Positions 35,443 to 45,500 of a DNA stretch of 64,000 nt are shown here, piece by piece; the first letter of the stretch is position 1; every line of letters begins with the position of its first letter. The position numbers and the translations under genes are program-made. Under the pieces are notes generated by a model. It searched no databases. It worked only from the letters and a program-made list of their open reading frames with translations, and was not told where the DNA came from. The stretch is from Botryosphaeria dothidea. Lineage: Eukaryota > Ascomycota > Dothideomycetes > Botryosphaeriales > Botryosphaeriaceae. Where the stretch lies: assembly GCA_011503125.2 (NCBI GenBank), contig WWBZ02000010.1, positions 682,001-746,000 of the forward strand, read 5' to 3'.

Positions 35443-36070
35443 CAATCCAACAGTATCCATATCCTATCTTTAGTTGGTAAAAGGCGGAGGCTACTTCTCG
35501 CCTATATAGAGGGGGTTTTAGCTTCCGTTTAACTTGGTAGCCATATAGTTCCTTATAGGTAGAGATTGGGGTGTTTTTAAGCTTCTTTTCCCACTCCTTA
35601 TAAAGCTCTTCCTTTAGTTGCATTCCGTAGAAAGCTAAGCTACTTTTAGAGCTTGATGGGGGTAGTCTAGTAGCTTCTTTTGCAAGTTTATCCGCAGTCT
35701 CATTTCCAAGGACATTCGTGTGACCTGGTGTCCATTCGAGAGAGATTTTGTTCCCTTATCCTGTAGGATTTTTGCTGCTTTTACTGCCCGGATTTGTTGG
35801 TCTTGGCCAGGAGTATTAGCTAGGGTTTATAGCCGTAAGAGTGCGGCCTGGTTATCCGCATAGATTCTTATTTCTCGGTTTTTATATCCCCCCTTACTAG
35901 CAAAGTCAAGGGCATTTATAATACCTTCTATTTCGCCGTTGTAAAGGAGGTAGTTAGGACCGTAGTTCCTAACTAGTTCTTGTTGTATTGAGTCTCGAGA
36001 TTGGCTAAGGTCTAGTATACTCTTTGCCCTAGGTATTGTATCAAGGCTTATATGCGTATCAAGGCGCCGA
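35443..36070 (-). mobile_element. LINE RNase H relic, left flank of the viperin island
   Basis: Minus-strand frames read RNase H (YNGEIEGIINALDFASKGG, RIYADNQAALLRL) and the following KELYGYQVKRKLKPPL segment. It is the same LINE region as the better-preserved plus-strand copy at 40.95-42.36 kb. Confidence 0.75.
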
Positions 36071-36169
36071 CCTTTGGTTCTATCCTCCCCGTGAAATCTT
36101 GAGCGAGTGACGCACCCGCGCGAACGCGAGGCGGTGCCGCAATAGCGATGATTTCACTTCCCACGCCCT

Positions 36170-36982
36170 TCACACGAGAAAATGCGCTCCTGTACTTCCT
36201 TCAACGACAATTTTCTGCCACAGCTCACTTTCCTCAAGCCTTTTCGTCAACGTACTAACGTTCTCCTCCTTCGTTCCATTTGCATTAACCTACATTCGTT
36301 AGTATATTACTCTCTCCATGTAGGTTATTTGGTACCCACGTGAATCAAAATGCCACGCTGCCGATACACTTCCTCAACCGTCATAGTCTCCACCTCATAT
36401 TCGGCGAAACGCCTCTCGAACTTCTCCTTGCTGTCATTGCTATCGCGCGCTCGAGCTAGATATCTCGCCTCCGCATTTTGCATGGTAACCCCGAAAGATA
36501 GTACAATGTCCGGTTTTGCATTTGTTCTCGCTCCACCGTCATTGCTCGGAGAAAGTGGCAACTCGTCCTGGAATGGCCATGTGTTGAAGGATTCTAGTTG
36601 CTCTGTGCATCGCGGAAATCCATCGACTAGAATGCCTTTGGATTTTGGTTCATCTCGGTAAATAGCGTTCTTGACCGCCTGGAAAATAAATGGATTCAAA
36701 TCATCAGAAGTAAGGAATCCTTGGTTGTCGAGCTTTTCTTTGATTTGGGCCGCGAGTAGTGTGGTATAATTTTCACGCATCCAACTGCGGAGGCTATCGC
36801 CGACAGAGTAATGCGTTAGGTTGTATGTTTGCGCGAGGTAAGTACAGAGTGTTCCTTTTCCGGCGCCAGGTGCTCCTGGAAATCAATTAGAGCTGGGTCA
36901 AGATAGACTAGAGGGTCTAATTACACGTACCAAGAACGAAAATGACCGCAAAGCTGCGTGAAGTGGGGTTAGTAGTCTCCAT
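36170..36982 (-). CDS. UMP/CMP (adenylate) kinase-family protein, three exons, divergent from viperin
   Basis: Exons are 36982-36931, 36875-36340 and 36289-36170, giving 235 residues. Intron 1 (36930-36876) is GTACGT...CAG; intron 2 (36339-36290) is GTGGGT...TAG with a perfect TACTAAC branch site. The start ATG 36982 gives METTNPTSRS before the first strand. Residues 18-26 are the P-loop GAPGAGKGT. Residues 102-106 are DGFPR, the adenylate/UMP-CMP kinase signature. An ARDSNDSKEKFERRF segment (160-174) fits the Arg-rich lid of the short UMP/CMP-type enzymes, with no long zinc lid. The family moves phosphate from ATP to nucleoside monophosphates. It reads away from viperin across 578 bp, so a shared promoter is likely and it may supply viperin's nucleotide substrate (inference). 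Adenylate kinase specificity is the main alternative. Confidence 0.85.
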
Positions 36983-37560
36983 AGAGCTGGTCGGCCTTGA
37001 GGTCAATGATACTCAGATGGAGTTTGATAGCTTTAGCGTAAGTGGTGCCAAGGGAAAGAAAGATGAGGCAGTAGCGATAGCTTTTATCATGGTACTATCA
37101 AATGAAGCGAAAGTTCGATATTATTGTTTTTGTTGAGGATACAGCTCCTGTTGCATGGACCGAAGTCCCTCTAGCCGATCGTCTGTCGAGAACCGAACAG
37201 ACGAGTGGAAGCGTTCCTTAAAGAGGACTAGTGTAGCACGTGACCCACAAGTATATCTTCTATGGCCACGTTAGGTAGAAAGAATCGAACATCTTTCCAT
37301 AAGCTATCTCTATACTGCTGCTATCGCAACAGTTTTAGACGCGAACTACGAATGACGGAGCGCGAGCGCCAGATCTCGTATCCGGTCTGGGATTGCCACA
37401 GACACGTGTACGTACCTGATCCAATCAAACATTAAGTATTTCTAAGTGGCCACGTCAGTGACGATCACCGACTTTCCCATATTCCTTCCTTTGTTGAAGA
37501 CACCGAGTCTGCACCTAGTGTTTACATCTTTTTCAACAAATACTAGGGGTGTACCTGGTC
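36983..37560. promoter_or_regulatory. Shared divergent promoter of kinase and viperin
   Basis: 578 bp between the two start codons, with no credible coding region on either strand. No known regulatory motif was identified with confidence. Confidence 0.5.
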
Positions 37561-38619
37561 ATGGCTATTATTTCTCTTCTGGCGAACGTACCGGCTGCCC
37601 TATGTCTCCTAGTCATTGTCCTCTACGCCGTTTTCACGTCCATCGGAATTAAGATACACTTTAAACCTAACGCCATCAATAAGCCACCTGAGGACCCATC
37701 AAAAGGACCGGACGCCCCAATTTCCGTGAACTACTTCCCATCTCGAAAATGCAACTACACATGCGGCTTCTGTTTCCACACTGAGACCTCGTCTTACGTC
37801 CTTCCTATCGATAAGGCGAAACGTGGTCTGCGGCTGCTGAAAGAGGCCGGCATGCGGAAGCTCAACATTGCGGGAGGAGAACCGTTCCTTTACCCTCACT
37901 TCCTCATAGAAATACTCCGCTATTGCAAGGAGGAGCTACGCGTCGAGAGTACGAGCATTGTGAGCAACGGCAGCAAGATCAGAGAAAAGTGGCTGCGAGA
38001 AAACTGTCAGTGGTTGGATATTCTGGCCGTGTCTTGCGACTCGTTCAATCCGGAGACGAATAAAAGGATTGGGCGTGGCGACGATGGAGGGAATGTGATT
38101 CGGCTGTTTCGCATTGCGGAGTGGTGCAGGAAGTACCGAATCAAGTTCAAGTTGAATACCGTCGTTAACACGCACAACTGGGACGAAGACATGGTCGCCA
38201 ATATTGAACAGCTGGCACCATTTCGATGGAAAGTATTCCAGTGTCTCATAGTGGCCGGCGAGAATGATGATGAGACGAGAAAGCGAGACGCAAGGACCTT
38301 CCTGGTGACTGATGAACAATGGCAAACGTTCTGCAGCCGGCATAAACATATTCCGTGCTATGTCCCGGAGGATAACAAGTCTATGGCGAGCAGTTACCTG
38401 CTTCTAGATGAGTACATGTGTTTCCTAGACAAGGGAGAAGGTTTGATGAGAAAGAGCGAGTCGATTTTGCAAGTAGGCGTCAAGAAGGCTATGAAGCAGG
38501 TTGTTTGGGACAAAAAATCGTTTGTTGAACGAGGTGGGGTTTACGACTGGGGCAGATCGGACATGCTGCAGCCGAGTGTGTGTAGTGGTGGTGATAGTAG
38601 GAAAGAGCTGGAATGGTGA
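37561..38619 (+). CDS. RSAD2-like: Viperin-like radical SAM enzyme (RSAD2 family), intact
   Basis: 352 residues from ATG 37561; an in-frame GTG four codons earlier is not a likely fungal start. Residues 3-30 form a hydrophobic helix that would anchor the protein to a membrane, as in animal viperin. C64, C68 and C71 form the CNYTCGFC cluster that binds the [4Fe-4S] cluster. Also visible are FPSRKCNY just before it, GGEP at 106-109, IVSNGS at 134-139, LAVSCDSF at 156-163, FKLNTVVN and RWKVFQCL further on, and a final Trp, which animal viperin uses to receive its cluster. Viperin converts CTP to ddhCTP, a chain-terminating nucleotide; fungal and prokaryotic members can use other nucleotides. No introns. 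Substrate is inferred, family is certain. Confidence 0.96.
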   Translation: MAIISLLANVPAALCLLVIVLYAVFTSIGIKIHFKPNAINKPPEDPSKGPDAPISVNYFPSRKCNYTCGFCFHTETSSYVLPIDKAKRGLRLLKEAGMRKLNIAGGEPFLYPHFLIEILRYCKEELRVESTSIVSNGSKIREKWLRENCQWLDILAVSCDSFNPETNKRIGRGDDGGNVIRLFRIAEWCRKYRIKFKLNTVVNTHNWDEDMVANIEQLAPFRWKVFQCLIVAGENDDETRKRDARTFLVTDEQWQTFCSRHKHIPCYVPEDNKSMASSYLLLDEYMCFLDKGEGLMRKSESILQVGVKKAMKQVVWDKKSFVERGGVYDWGRSDMLQPSVCSGGDSRKELEW

Positions 38620-39242
38620 TCGGAAATCTCCATCAGGCTGGGGAAGACCAGGATTTGACATTGCCAGCTGGCTTTATGTGAGGTAGCAAGATGTAGAGAT
38701 TAGGATTGCTTATCTATGGATCAAATGCAAGTCGTGTCATTCTGATTAGTTTCAGACGGGTTGATTGGAAATGCAGAAACGACGACGCCAACTTGTCTCG
38801 CCGAGTCAAGGTCTACTGAGGGAGACGGACTCGAAGAATCCCTTGATGGTGGGTGGCCATGAGAGCCCCAAATGGGAACCGGTCCGGGAAACCGTTGAAG
38901 GATAGCTTGGTTGTTCTCCTAATGAATGGTGCTGACTATAGATATCTTACATTATAATCGAAGCAAACAGAAGGCTTAAACTAAATAACGTAGTTGTCAA
39001 CCAGAATCCCCTTATTTCTCAGGCAGCACTTGTCGTTCTGTTTATTAGTTACTACAATCTCTCGAAGATTCTACCGGAGAGGAAGAGGGCATAAATTTGC
39101 CACTGTTCCTGCCCAATACCCTCGGATATCACTTCCTCGGATACACTCATTTCCTCGGTTATACTAGTTCAGGTCTATGTATTTAAGGACATTCATTTTC
39201 CTTCACTAGGAAGGACAGGCAGAAGCATACAGTCAGAAATTC
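38620..39242. other. Spacer downstream of viperin with LTR-type repeat
   Basis: No gene. From about 39100 to 39242 lies a repeat (CTCGGATAC, CTCATTTCCTCGG, ATGTATTTAAGG) whose inverted relative is at 25420-25560, so transposon remains reach close to the viperin 3' side. Confidence 0.55.
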
Positions 39243-39482
39243 TGTTGGATTTGAGAGTGAAGAGTTGTGAGGTCAGAAAAGAGAGTAGATTCTGCCTGTC
39301 TCCTGAGAGGGAGGTCGGTAGGCTTGCTTATATACATGAGTGATAACTACATAACCGAGGATACTAAAGATCCGAGAGAGAGTGCCGATGTGGGGTTGGG
39401 CATCAAAGAGTGTTGTTATATAAAGGATGGAATGTTCGAGATAAATGAGATGCCTAAAGTAGTAAGGCAAGAAAGTCTGACA
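39243..39482 (+). repeat. Solo LTR at the 3' end of the PNP gene
   Basis: 240 bp, TGTTGGATTT...GTCTGACA, same family as 33935-34173 and 35193-35442. It ends four bases before the stop codon of the PNP gene (39489-39487). No perfect duplication was found (GAAAT before, GAAAC after, two bases offset). Confidence 0.75.
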
Positions 39483-39486
39483 GAAA

Positions 39487-40536
39487 CTAACGCTCTTTCA
39501 AAGTCTTCTCGATTGGTGAGGCTCTTTCAACGTCCTCACCGTCCATGACTTCAAGTAATTCCTTTGCGAAAGCAGCCGCCGTAGCAGCCGCATAGTTTTG
39601 CCACTGATCACTCTTATGCTCGTCTGCGTAGTCGCATACTCCTCTTATAACGAGACAAGGGAAGTTATTCAACAGACCAGCTGCTTCCATCTCGAAACAG
39701 ATGCACTTATCATCTAGGCTCTGCAAGATCTCATCTCTAGAAACGCCGTCGTTTATGACAGAATTGCCAGATACGATGATGCCGTAGTGTATCATAGGGT
39801 TGGTAGACTTTCGGTTCTTTCGCTTCAACTCTTTGGGAGGAATGAAGCTTGTAAGAGCTGCATCTCCGTCACTGGCTGGATTATGGTGAATAGAGGGCGC
39901 CTCGAATAGCCGGTTACTATGTACCCCCTGATATACGAAGCCGGTAGCGCCACCCATCCCTGGTTCTCCCATTTTAGGATAGCGTCGGATCATCGCTTCT
40001 AAAATCTTAGGCACTCGAGACTCTTCCATAAGGTGGTTTGCCTTTAGACTTGCTAAGCCTTTGAGGAGAACCTCCGGTAGTGCATCAAGAGAGCCAACAC
40101 GTTCGACTTTGCCGCGGCTTCTTATCTTTCCGAGATCGTATTGGACGACTCCGGGACTCGTGCCAGTAGGCTGGCTTACGACAATGTCTCTAAGGCGGAT
40201 GTCGATGTTCTCTTCCAGCCTAGGGATCCCTGCTCCAATGCCGACCATAAGGCCGAATCTGAGGTGTTGGAGAGAGCTGATCATACTACAAGCGGTTGTC
40301 GCTGCGGATACTGTGCCATACCTTCCCGCGGCCAGCGAGGCGATGACGATATTGTGTTCTCCGATGCTACCCCAAGCGTAGTTATTATTGTCCTTAGGAC
40401 GCTTCTTGAAGCCTTCTGGCTTCTGATGTTTTTCGTCGAGTATAGCTTTTGCTCTGGCAAGTTCTTTGTCGAGAGCGACGATCCACCCGACGGTATACAT
40501 CTGAGGGTTCGAAAGGCGATTTGAAGGTGCCATCAT
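39487..40536 (-). CDS. Purine nucleoside phosphorylase (PNP_UDP) domain protein
   Basis: An intact 349-residue frame. Typical of the fungal PNP family: start region LSNPQMYTVGWIVAL (9-22), YGTVSAATTA (73-82), VGIGAGIP (98-105), ISGNSVIND-type loop (VSGNSVINDG, 255-264), CFEMEAAGL (280-288, the nucleoside-binding Glu-Met-Glu), and RGVCDYADEHK (298-308, the base-contacting Asp). The family cleaves the N-glycosidic bond of nucleosides. In fungi this domain is often the N-terminal part of NACHT/NB-ARC immune receptors; here it stops about 40 residues after the domain, right where an LTR lies, so it may be a stand-alone enzyme or the surviving part of a larger receptor. The first ATG is followed at once by a second. 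It converges with viperin across about 870 bp. Confidence 0.88.
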   Translation of the reverse strand: MMAPSNRLSNPQMYTVGWIVALDKELARAKAILDEKHQKPEGFKKRPKDNNNYAWGSIGEHNIVIASLAAGRYGTVSAATTACSMISSLQHLRFGLMVGIGAGIPRLEENIDIRLRDIVVSQPTGTSPGVVQYDLGKIRSRGKVERVGSLDALPEVLLKGLASLKANHLMEESRVPKILEAMIRRYPKMGEPGMGGATGFVYQGVHSNRLFEAPSIHHNPASDGDAALTSFIPPKELKRKNRKSTNPMIHYGIIVSGNSVINDGVSRDEILQSLDDKCICFEMEAAGLLNNFPCLVIRGVCDYADEHKSDQWQNYAAATAAAFAKELLEVMDGEDVERASPIEKTLKER

Positions 40537-40947
40537 GAATATGGGAGCTGGTCGAAGACGAGGTTGCGTCGGAAGAACAAAGAGGGATGATCTTACCGGA
40601 TGTAAGTAGTGGGAGTCGAGTTAAAGAAATAGTAAGCTGAATACGCTTGGAGAAGGAGCTAAAGAGCCTGAAAAGCTCTTCGCTGACCAGATTAGAAGTG
40701 TGGCTCAACGCCCAAACAGTGTGGATATGCAAGCCACCTGGTCAGCGGTAGTTGTGGAACAGCTGCACGTTTACGCTTCTAGTCGCATGGCCGCGTTAGC
40801 TTATGGTGCTGCCTCGAATCCTGGCCAAGTTGCAAGTAATGATGGTAGAGAGATCTCCAAATGCTTTAATTTTAATTGCAGGGGAGGGAAGTACAGCTCG
40901 ATTATATCGGGTAGGCTTTATACTTGTAACTAATAAGATTTCATAGT
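40537..40947. promoter_or_regulatory. Upstream region of the PNP gene
   Basis: About 410 bp up to the inserted LINE. No coding region is convincing. It should include the PNP promoter; no motif was recognised. Confidence 0.4.
40931..40947. repeat. Left target-site duplication of the LINE fragment
   Basis: TAATAAGATTTCATAGT, matched at 42360-42376 by TAATAAGATTTCATGGT (one difference). Confidence 0.8.
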
Positions 40948-42359
40948 ATGCGTTTAGAATAAGACAGCTTAAAAAGGAACATCCAATCCGCTACGAAATA
41001 GAGAGAGAATCCAACCGAAATATAGGAGGTATACCTCCTACACAGGTAGAAAGAATAAGGAGAATATACTCTAAAATCCCTAAGGAGATAGAAGAGGTAG
41101 ACCCCTTTCTTTTTAAACCATGGAGCGGTAGTCCCCCCTATTCGGTTAGGATATCTACTCTAGAGAAGGAAGCCGAAGCTAAAGCACACGCTAAGGCCCT
41201 CCTAGAAGCCCCAAATAGTTAAGTATCTATATATTCCGACGCCTCACAACTTCCAACAGGAAAAGGGATAGGAATAGGAATAGGAATACTAGACCTTAGC
41301 CAATCTCGAGATACTATACAACAAGAACTAGTTAGAAACTACGGTCCTAACTACCTCGTTTATAATGGCGAACTAGAAGGTATTATAAATGCCCTTGAAT
41401 TTGCTAGTAAACGAGGATATAAAAACCGAGAAATAAGAGTCTATGCGGATAACTAGGCCGCACTCTTACGGCTATAAACCCTAGCTAATACTCCTGGCTA
41501 AGATCAACAAATCCGGGTAGTTAAAGCAGCAAAAATCCTACAGGATAAGGGGAACAAAATCTCTCTAGAATGGGCACCTAGATATAAAGATATCCTTGGA
41601 AACGAGGCCGCGGATAAACTCGCAAAAGAAGCTACTAGACTACCTATATCAAGCTCTAAAAATAGCCTAGCCTTCTATAGAATGCAGCTAAAGGAGGAGC
41701 TTTATAAGGAGTAGACAAAGAAGCTTAAAAATACCCCAGCCTCTACCTACAAGGAACTATACGGCTATTAAGTTAAACGGAAACTAAAACCCCCTCTAAA
41801 GGAGCGGGAATTAGCCTCCGCCTTTTACCAACTAAAGATAGGACACGGATACTTTAGATCCTATCTCTTTAGGTTTAAACACGCCGGAACCGATAGGTGC
41901 CCTTGCACGAACACAGCAAAACAAACACCTAGACATCTTTTACTAAAATGCCTAAAATACTCCTACGAAAGAAGGAGTATTAAGGATATACTTAGAAGAG
42001 AACATCTAGACCTAAAGGAGCTTCTTACCTCGATAAAAGGAATATCTAGTACGCTAGAGTTTCTAAAATAAACACAGATATCTACACGGAGGTAGTATCT
42101 AGAAACTAGCTCGGCGGAGCTCTAAATAAACGTATACCTACCGTACTTCCTTTTACTTTCCTTATATACTTCCTCTTTACTTCCTTTGGCTACAAGCCTA
42201 TTTAGGCGATAGACGCTATACCGTTCACTGTACCTAAAAAGCCCACCTTTACCAAAAGAGGTATTACCCTTCCATAGCCACGAGTTCTAGAAACTCCGTC
42301 TTTAATAGTCTTAGGCTGAAAAAAGGACGTAAAACTAAATAAATAAATAAATAAATAAA
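40948..42359 (+). mobile_element. 5'-truncated LINE, RNase H part, right flank of the island
   Basis: The plus strand reads an RNase H domain (SIYSDASQLPTGKGIG near 41228, LVYNGELEGIINALEFA near 41358, EIRVYADN near 41431, APRYKDILGNEAADKLAKEA near 41577), a QLKEELYKE segment and a C-terminal cysteine motif (CPCTNTAKQTPRHLLLKC near 41900). About five stops break it. It ends in an (AAAT)n tail (42335-42359). The 17-bp duplications on both sides show a target-primed insertion. Confidence 0.85.
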
Positions 42360-42376
42360 TAATAAGATTTCATGGT

Positions 42377-42586
42377 CTATAGGGAGCACATAGTTCGCAT
42401 AACAACCGTTGGGCCGCAGATCAAGGGATGGTTGGCACACATGGGTCTACCCGGTCGGTAGTAAGTGCAGACACTATTAGCACTGCAGATCAGCCTTACC
42501 TGCATGCAGCTGGTTGGGCCCAGCCTCGCGGATGCCTCGTGGTCCACCCTGGTTGGAAGAATCCATTTTAATGCGGCATGGATTCG
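42377..42586. other. Pre-insertion host sequence between LINE and copia element
   Basis: About 210 bp; no gene seen. Before the two insertions it was continuous with the PNP upstream region on one side and with 47897 onward on the other. Confidence 0.5.
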
Positions 42587-45500
42587 TGTTGGAAATCAAG
42601 TTGATTTGATTATTGTCTGGATTGTTGGCATGTCCCATGAGGGGTATGAGAGGGTGCCTGCTATATAGACTATTTGACGCTAAACCTAATTCGGAGCATT
42701 CTGAGACTATATTTCCAACACACCCCCTTCGCGTGTTGCCGGATAAGGCAATGCGCGACAAATCCATGGTGTTAAGTTTATAAATTGCTTACAAATAACA
42801 AAAATAACTAGGGACGTTGAAAACGTGATTTGACGCTTATCTGCGTTTTTTTGCAAGGAAATTAACTGTGATATAGATGAGTTGTGTCATCCTTTGCTTA
42901 ATCATGACTTTTAGTGCCAAATTAAAAAAAGTACTGGATGATAATGAGAGTCTTTGAATCAATTTGTTGAGTGTTATCGCACTGCACTTCGATCTCATGT
43001 CCTGGATCGAACTGGATTGCTTGGAAAAGACGTTTCTACCAATATAATTGCCGTGAGGTTTCTGATAAGGCGAGTAGTTCAGCTTCGGTGGAGGAAGTTG
43101 TAACAGTTGGTTGTTTTATGGCTTTCCAATCCACAGGTGCGTTAAATAGCATAAACAGTAAACCTTGATGACTTCTGCGAGTCTCGACATCGTTTGCAAA
43201 TGCTGCATCACTGCTTATTGTGAAAACGCTGCTCTCCTCCGTGTCGTTTCCATGAATGCAAATAGCCAACTTTCTAGTGTTGTTCAGATAGTTGAGGACT
43301 CTCCCAGCAAAGTGCGAGGTTCGTAAAGATGGATTTGCAAGATGCTCAGCCAGCTTTGCACAAGCAAATGCAATATCAGGCCTGGTGCTTGCTGCAATAA
43401 ATTGCAATGATCCGACTTTGCTTTGGTAGTTATACACTTCTTGCGGAGTCGCATAGTCTTCGTAATTTGTGACCAAGTCCTCGTGATCAGGGAGAGGAGT
43501 TGCCGTCCTTGAGAGAGTCAGATTGTATTTGTTGGCAAGGCCAATGACGTATGACTCCTGAGAGAGCCAAATCTTGCGGTTTAGACGGTCTCGAATGATC
43601 CTAATGGCCAAAAACCATTAGATCTCTCCTATTGTCCTCATCTCGTAACGATTGGTAAGTTAAGCTTGCAATAAGGTTGCGTATTGTTCATTTTGCTTCT
43701 TGTAAGCAAGAATGACATCGTCAACGAAGAAAAAGACAATACAGTGATCGTTTCGATATAGATAAGGGGCATCTGGGATTGCTTGAAGTCCAATTTCTTC
43801 AAGAGAATTGCAAAAGTGTTGTTGCCACAACGCTGGTGATTGTTTAAGACCGTATAGGGCTCTAAGGAGTTGCAGAATGAGCCCCTTTTTGATATTCGTG
43901 CCTTCAGGAGGTTCGCAAAAGACATGCTCTTGCAAAGGAACGTGAGGGAAGGCATTAACTACGTCAAATTGACGAGTCTCAAGGTCAAAAGCTGCAATGA
44001 TTGCGAGGATTGCACGGAAGATACGCATTGCAAGTTGATGGATGTGGTGCGAAAGGATGATCGATTGAAGAGAGAGTTGGCAGGGGTTGATATACCCAAC
44101 TGCCAAGCTCTGCTCGTTAAGCGAGCTATTAGAGCTAATCTGCCAATGGTCTTGGAGATGCGAGTGAACAAAGAGAACAAAGGAAGAGTCATTCCAGGCC
44201 CATGGCCTCCACTACAGTCCATGCATTCCATCACAAGTGTTGCTGCGTATGTATCTTGATGAGTTGTTTGCAAATCGCCGCGAACGCAGATGCGTGCCTT
44301 AAACTTGACGAGATAACCGTTCTCATCAAACTTATATTTGAAAACCCATGTGAGTGGAATGATCTCTTTGTGTTGTTCACGGGCTTGTTAAGTTGGCACG
44401 AGCATCCACACCCCCTTTGCTTCACACTTTTTGAGCTCCTCTTGCAGTGCTTGTTTAAATTGAGCTCGAAAAGGGTGAGTAATAAGATCCTTGTAGAATC
44501 GAGGTTCAGGAGGGAGGTTGTCTCTGTGCAGTTTGATCTTGTTTAATTTGTTGAAGAGACTGCTTATGAACGATGAGTGAAATGTGTTCATTAAGCCAAA
44601 ATTGGCATGAACAATTGCTGTATGTGTCTGGTGACGTGGTCTCCTTCTTGGTTGATCAATGATTGCATGCGGATTGATGTCCGGATTAATGAGATAAGCA
44701 TTAGGAGCTCTATTGCCTCTAGAGGCGGCTGGATGAGGTTCAGTATCGTATTGTGCTTGCAAAAGACGTCCGAGCCGTCTTGGTTGTTGTACACCCCCTG
44801 AGTTTTGGGTGTCTTCTTCGTCAGGCACTCGGATGTCCTGGACGGGTAAGTGAACCTCTTCCATCAAAGGTTGATTTGATTAAACTGAAGAGCTCTTAGG
44901 TGTGTTTGTTGGGCCTCTTATTGTCGTTGTGGATGGCGAAGGAAGCTGTTGAATACCCTGTTGCTCTTGAGTGGTTTGTTCTGAGGCTTCTCTGCATTGA
45001 TCTTGTGATTGTTGAGGAAGAGATGGACTCTCCTCTTGATCCTCTGACTCAATTAAGTCCTCGGTGTCTGAGTTTGATAGTGTGATGCGTGGAACGATTA
45101 ATTCTCGTTCTTCTTCTGCTTCATGAGGTTCCTGGATTTATTCTGGGTCATTTGGTTGATATTTGGATGTCTCATCGAAGGTAACATCACGTGAGCGAAC
45201 AACCTTCTACAAGGGCGGATGCCAAATACGGAAGATATTGCGTGAATCATAGCCAATCAAATAGCCAATGAGTGCACGCTCTTGCATCTTGTTCTTGTGC
45301 GGGATTTGCTTATTAAGGACGTAAGCCTTACAGCCATACACTCGAAGGTGTTACACTAATGGCTTAACCCTATGCACTGTCTCAAATGGTGTAGTGTAGT
45401 TCAGTGATTTAGTTGGTGTTCTGTTGCTGATATAGACAGCAGCCTTAACTGTTTCGGGCCACAGTCCTTCTGGAAGGTTTGCACTAACACGTAGTGCCCG

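Noticed and set aside
36942..37136. Plus-strand open frame overlapping kinase exon 1
   Set aside because: It is antisense to the spliced kinase gene and shows no family resemblance.
37549..37560. GTG start four codons upstream of viperin ATG
   Set aside because: Fungal nuclear genes rarely start at GTG, and ATG 37561 has a good context and leads straight into the hydrophobic helix.
42790..42960. Similarity between the copia 3' region and the pogo upstream region (16.9-17.0 kb)
   Set aside because: A short GATGAGTTG.GTCATC match and a few neighbouring words are shared, but too little to call a common element.
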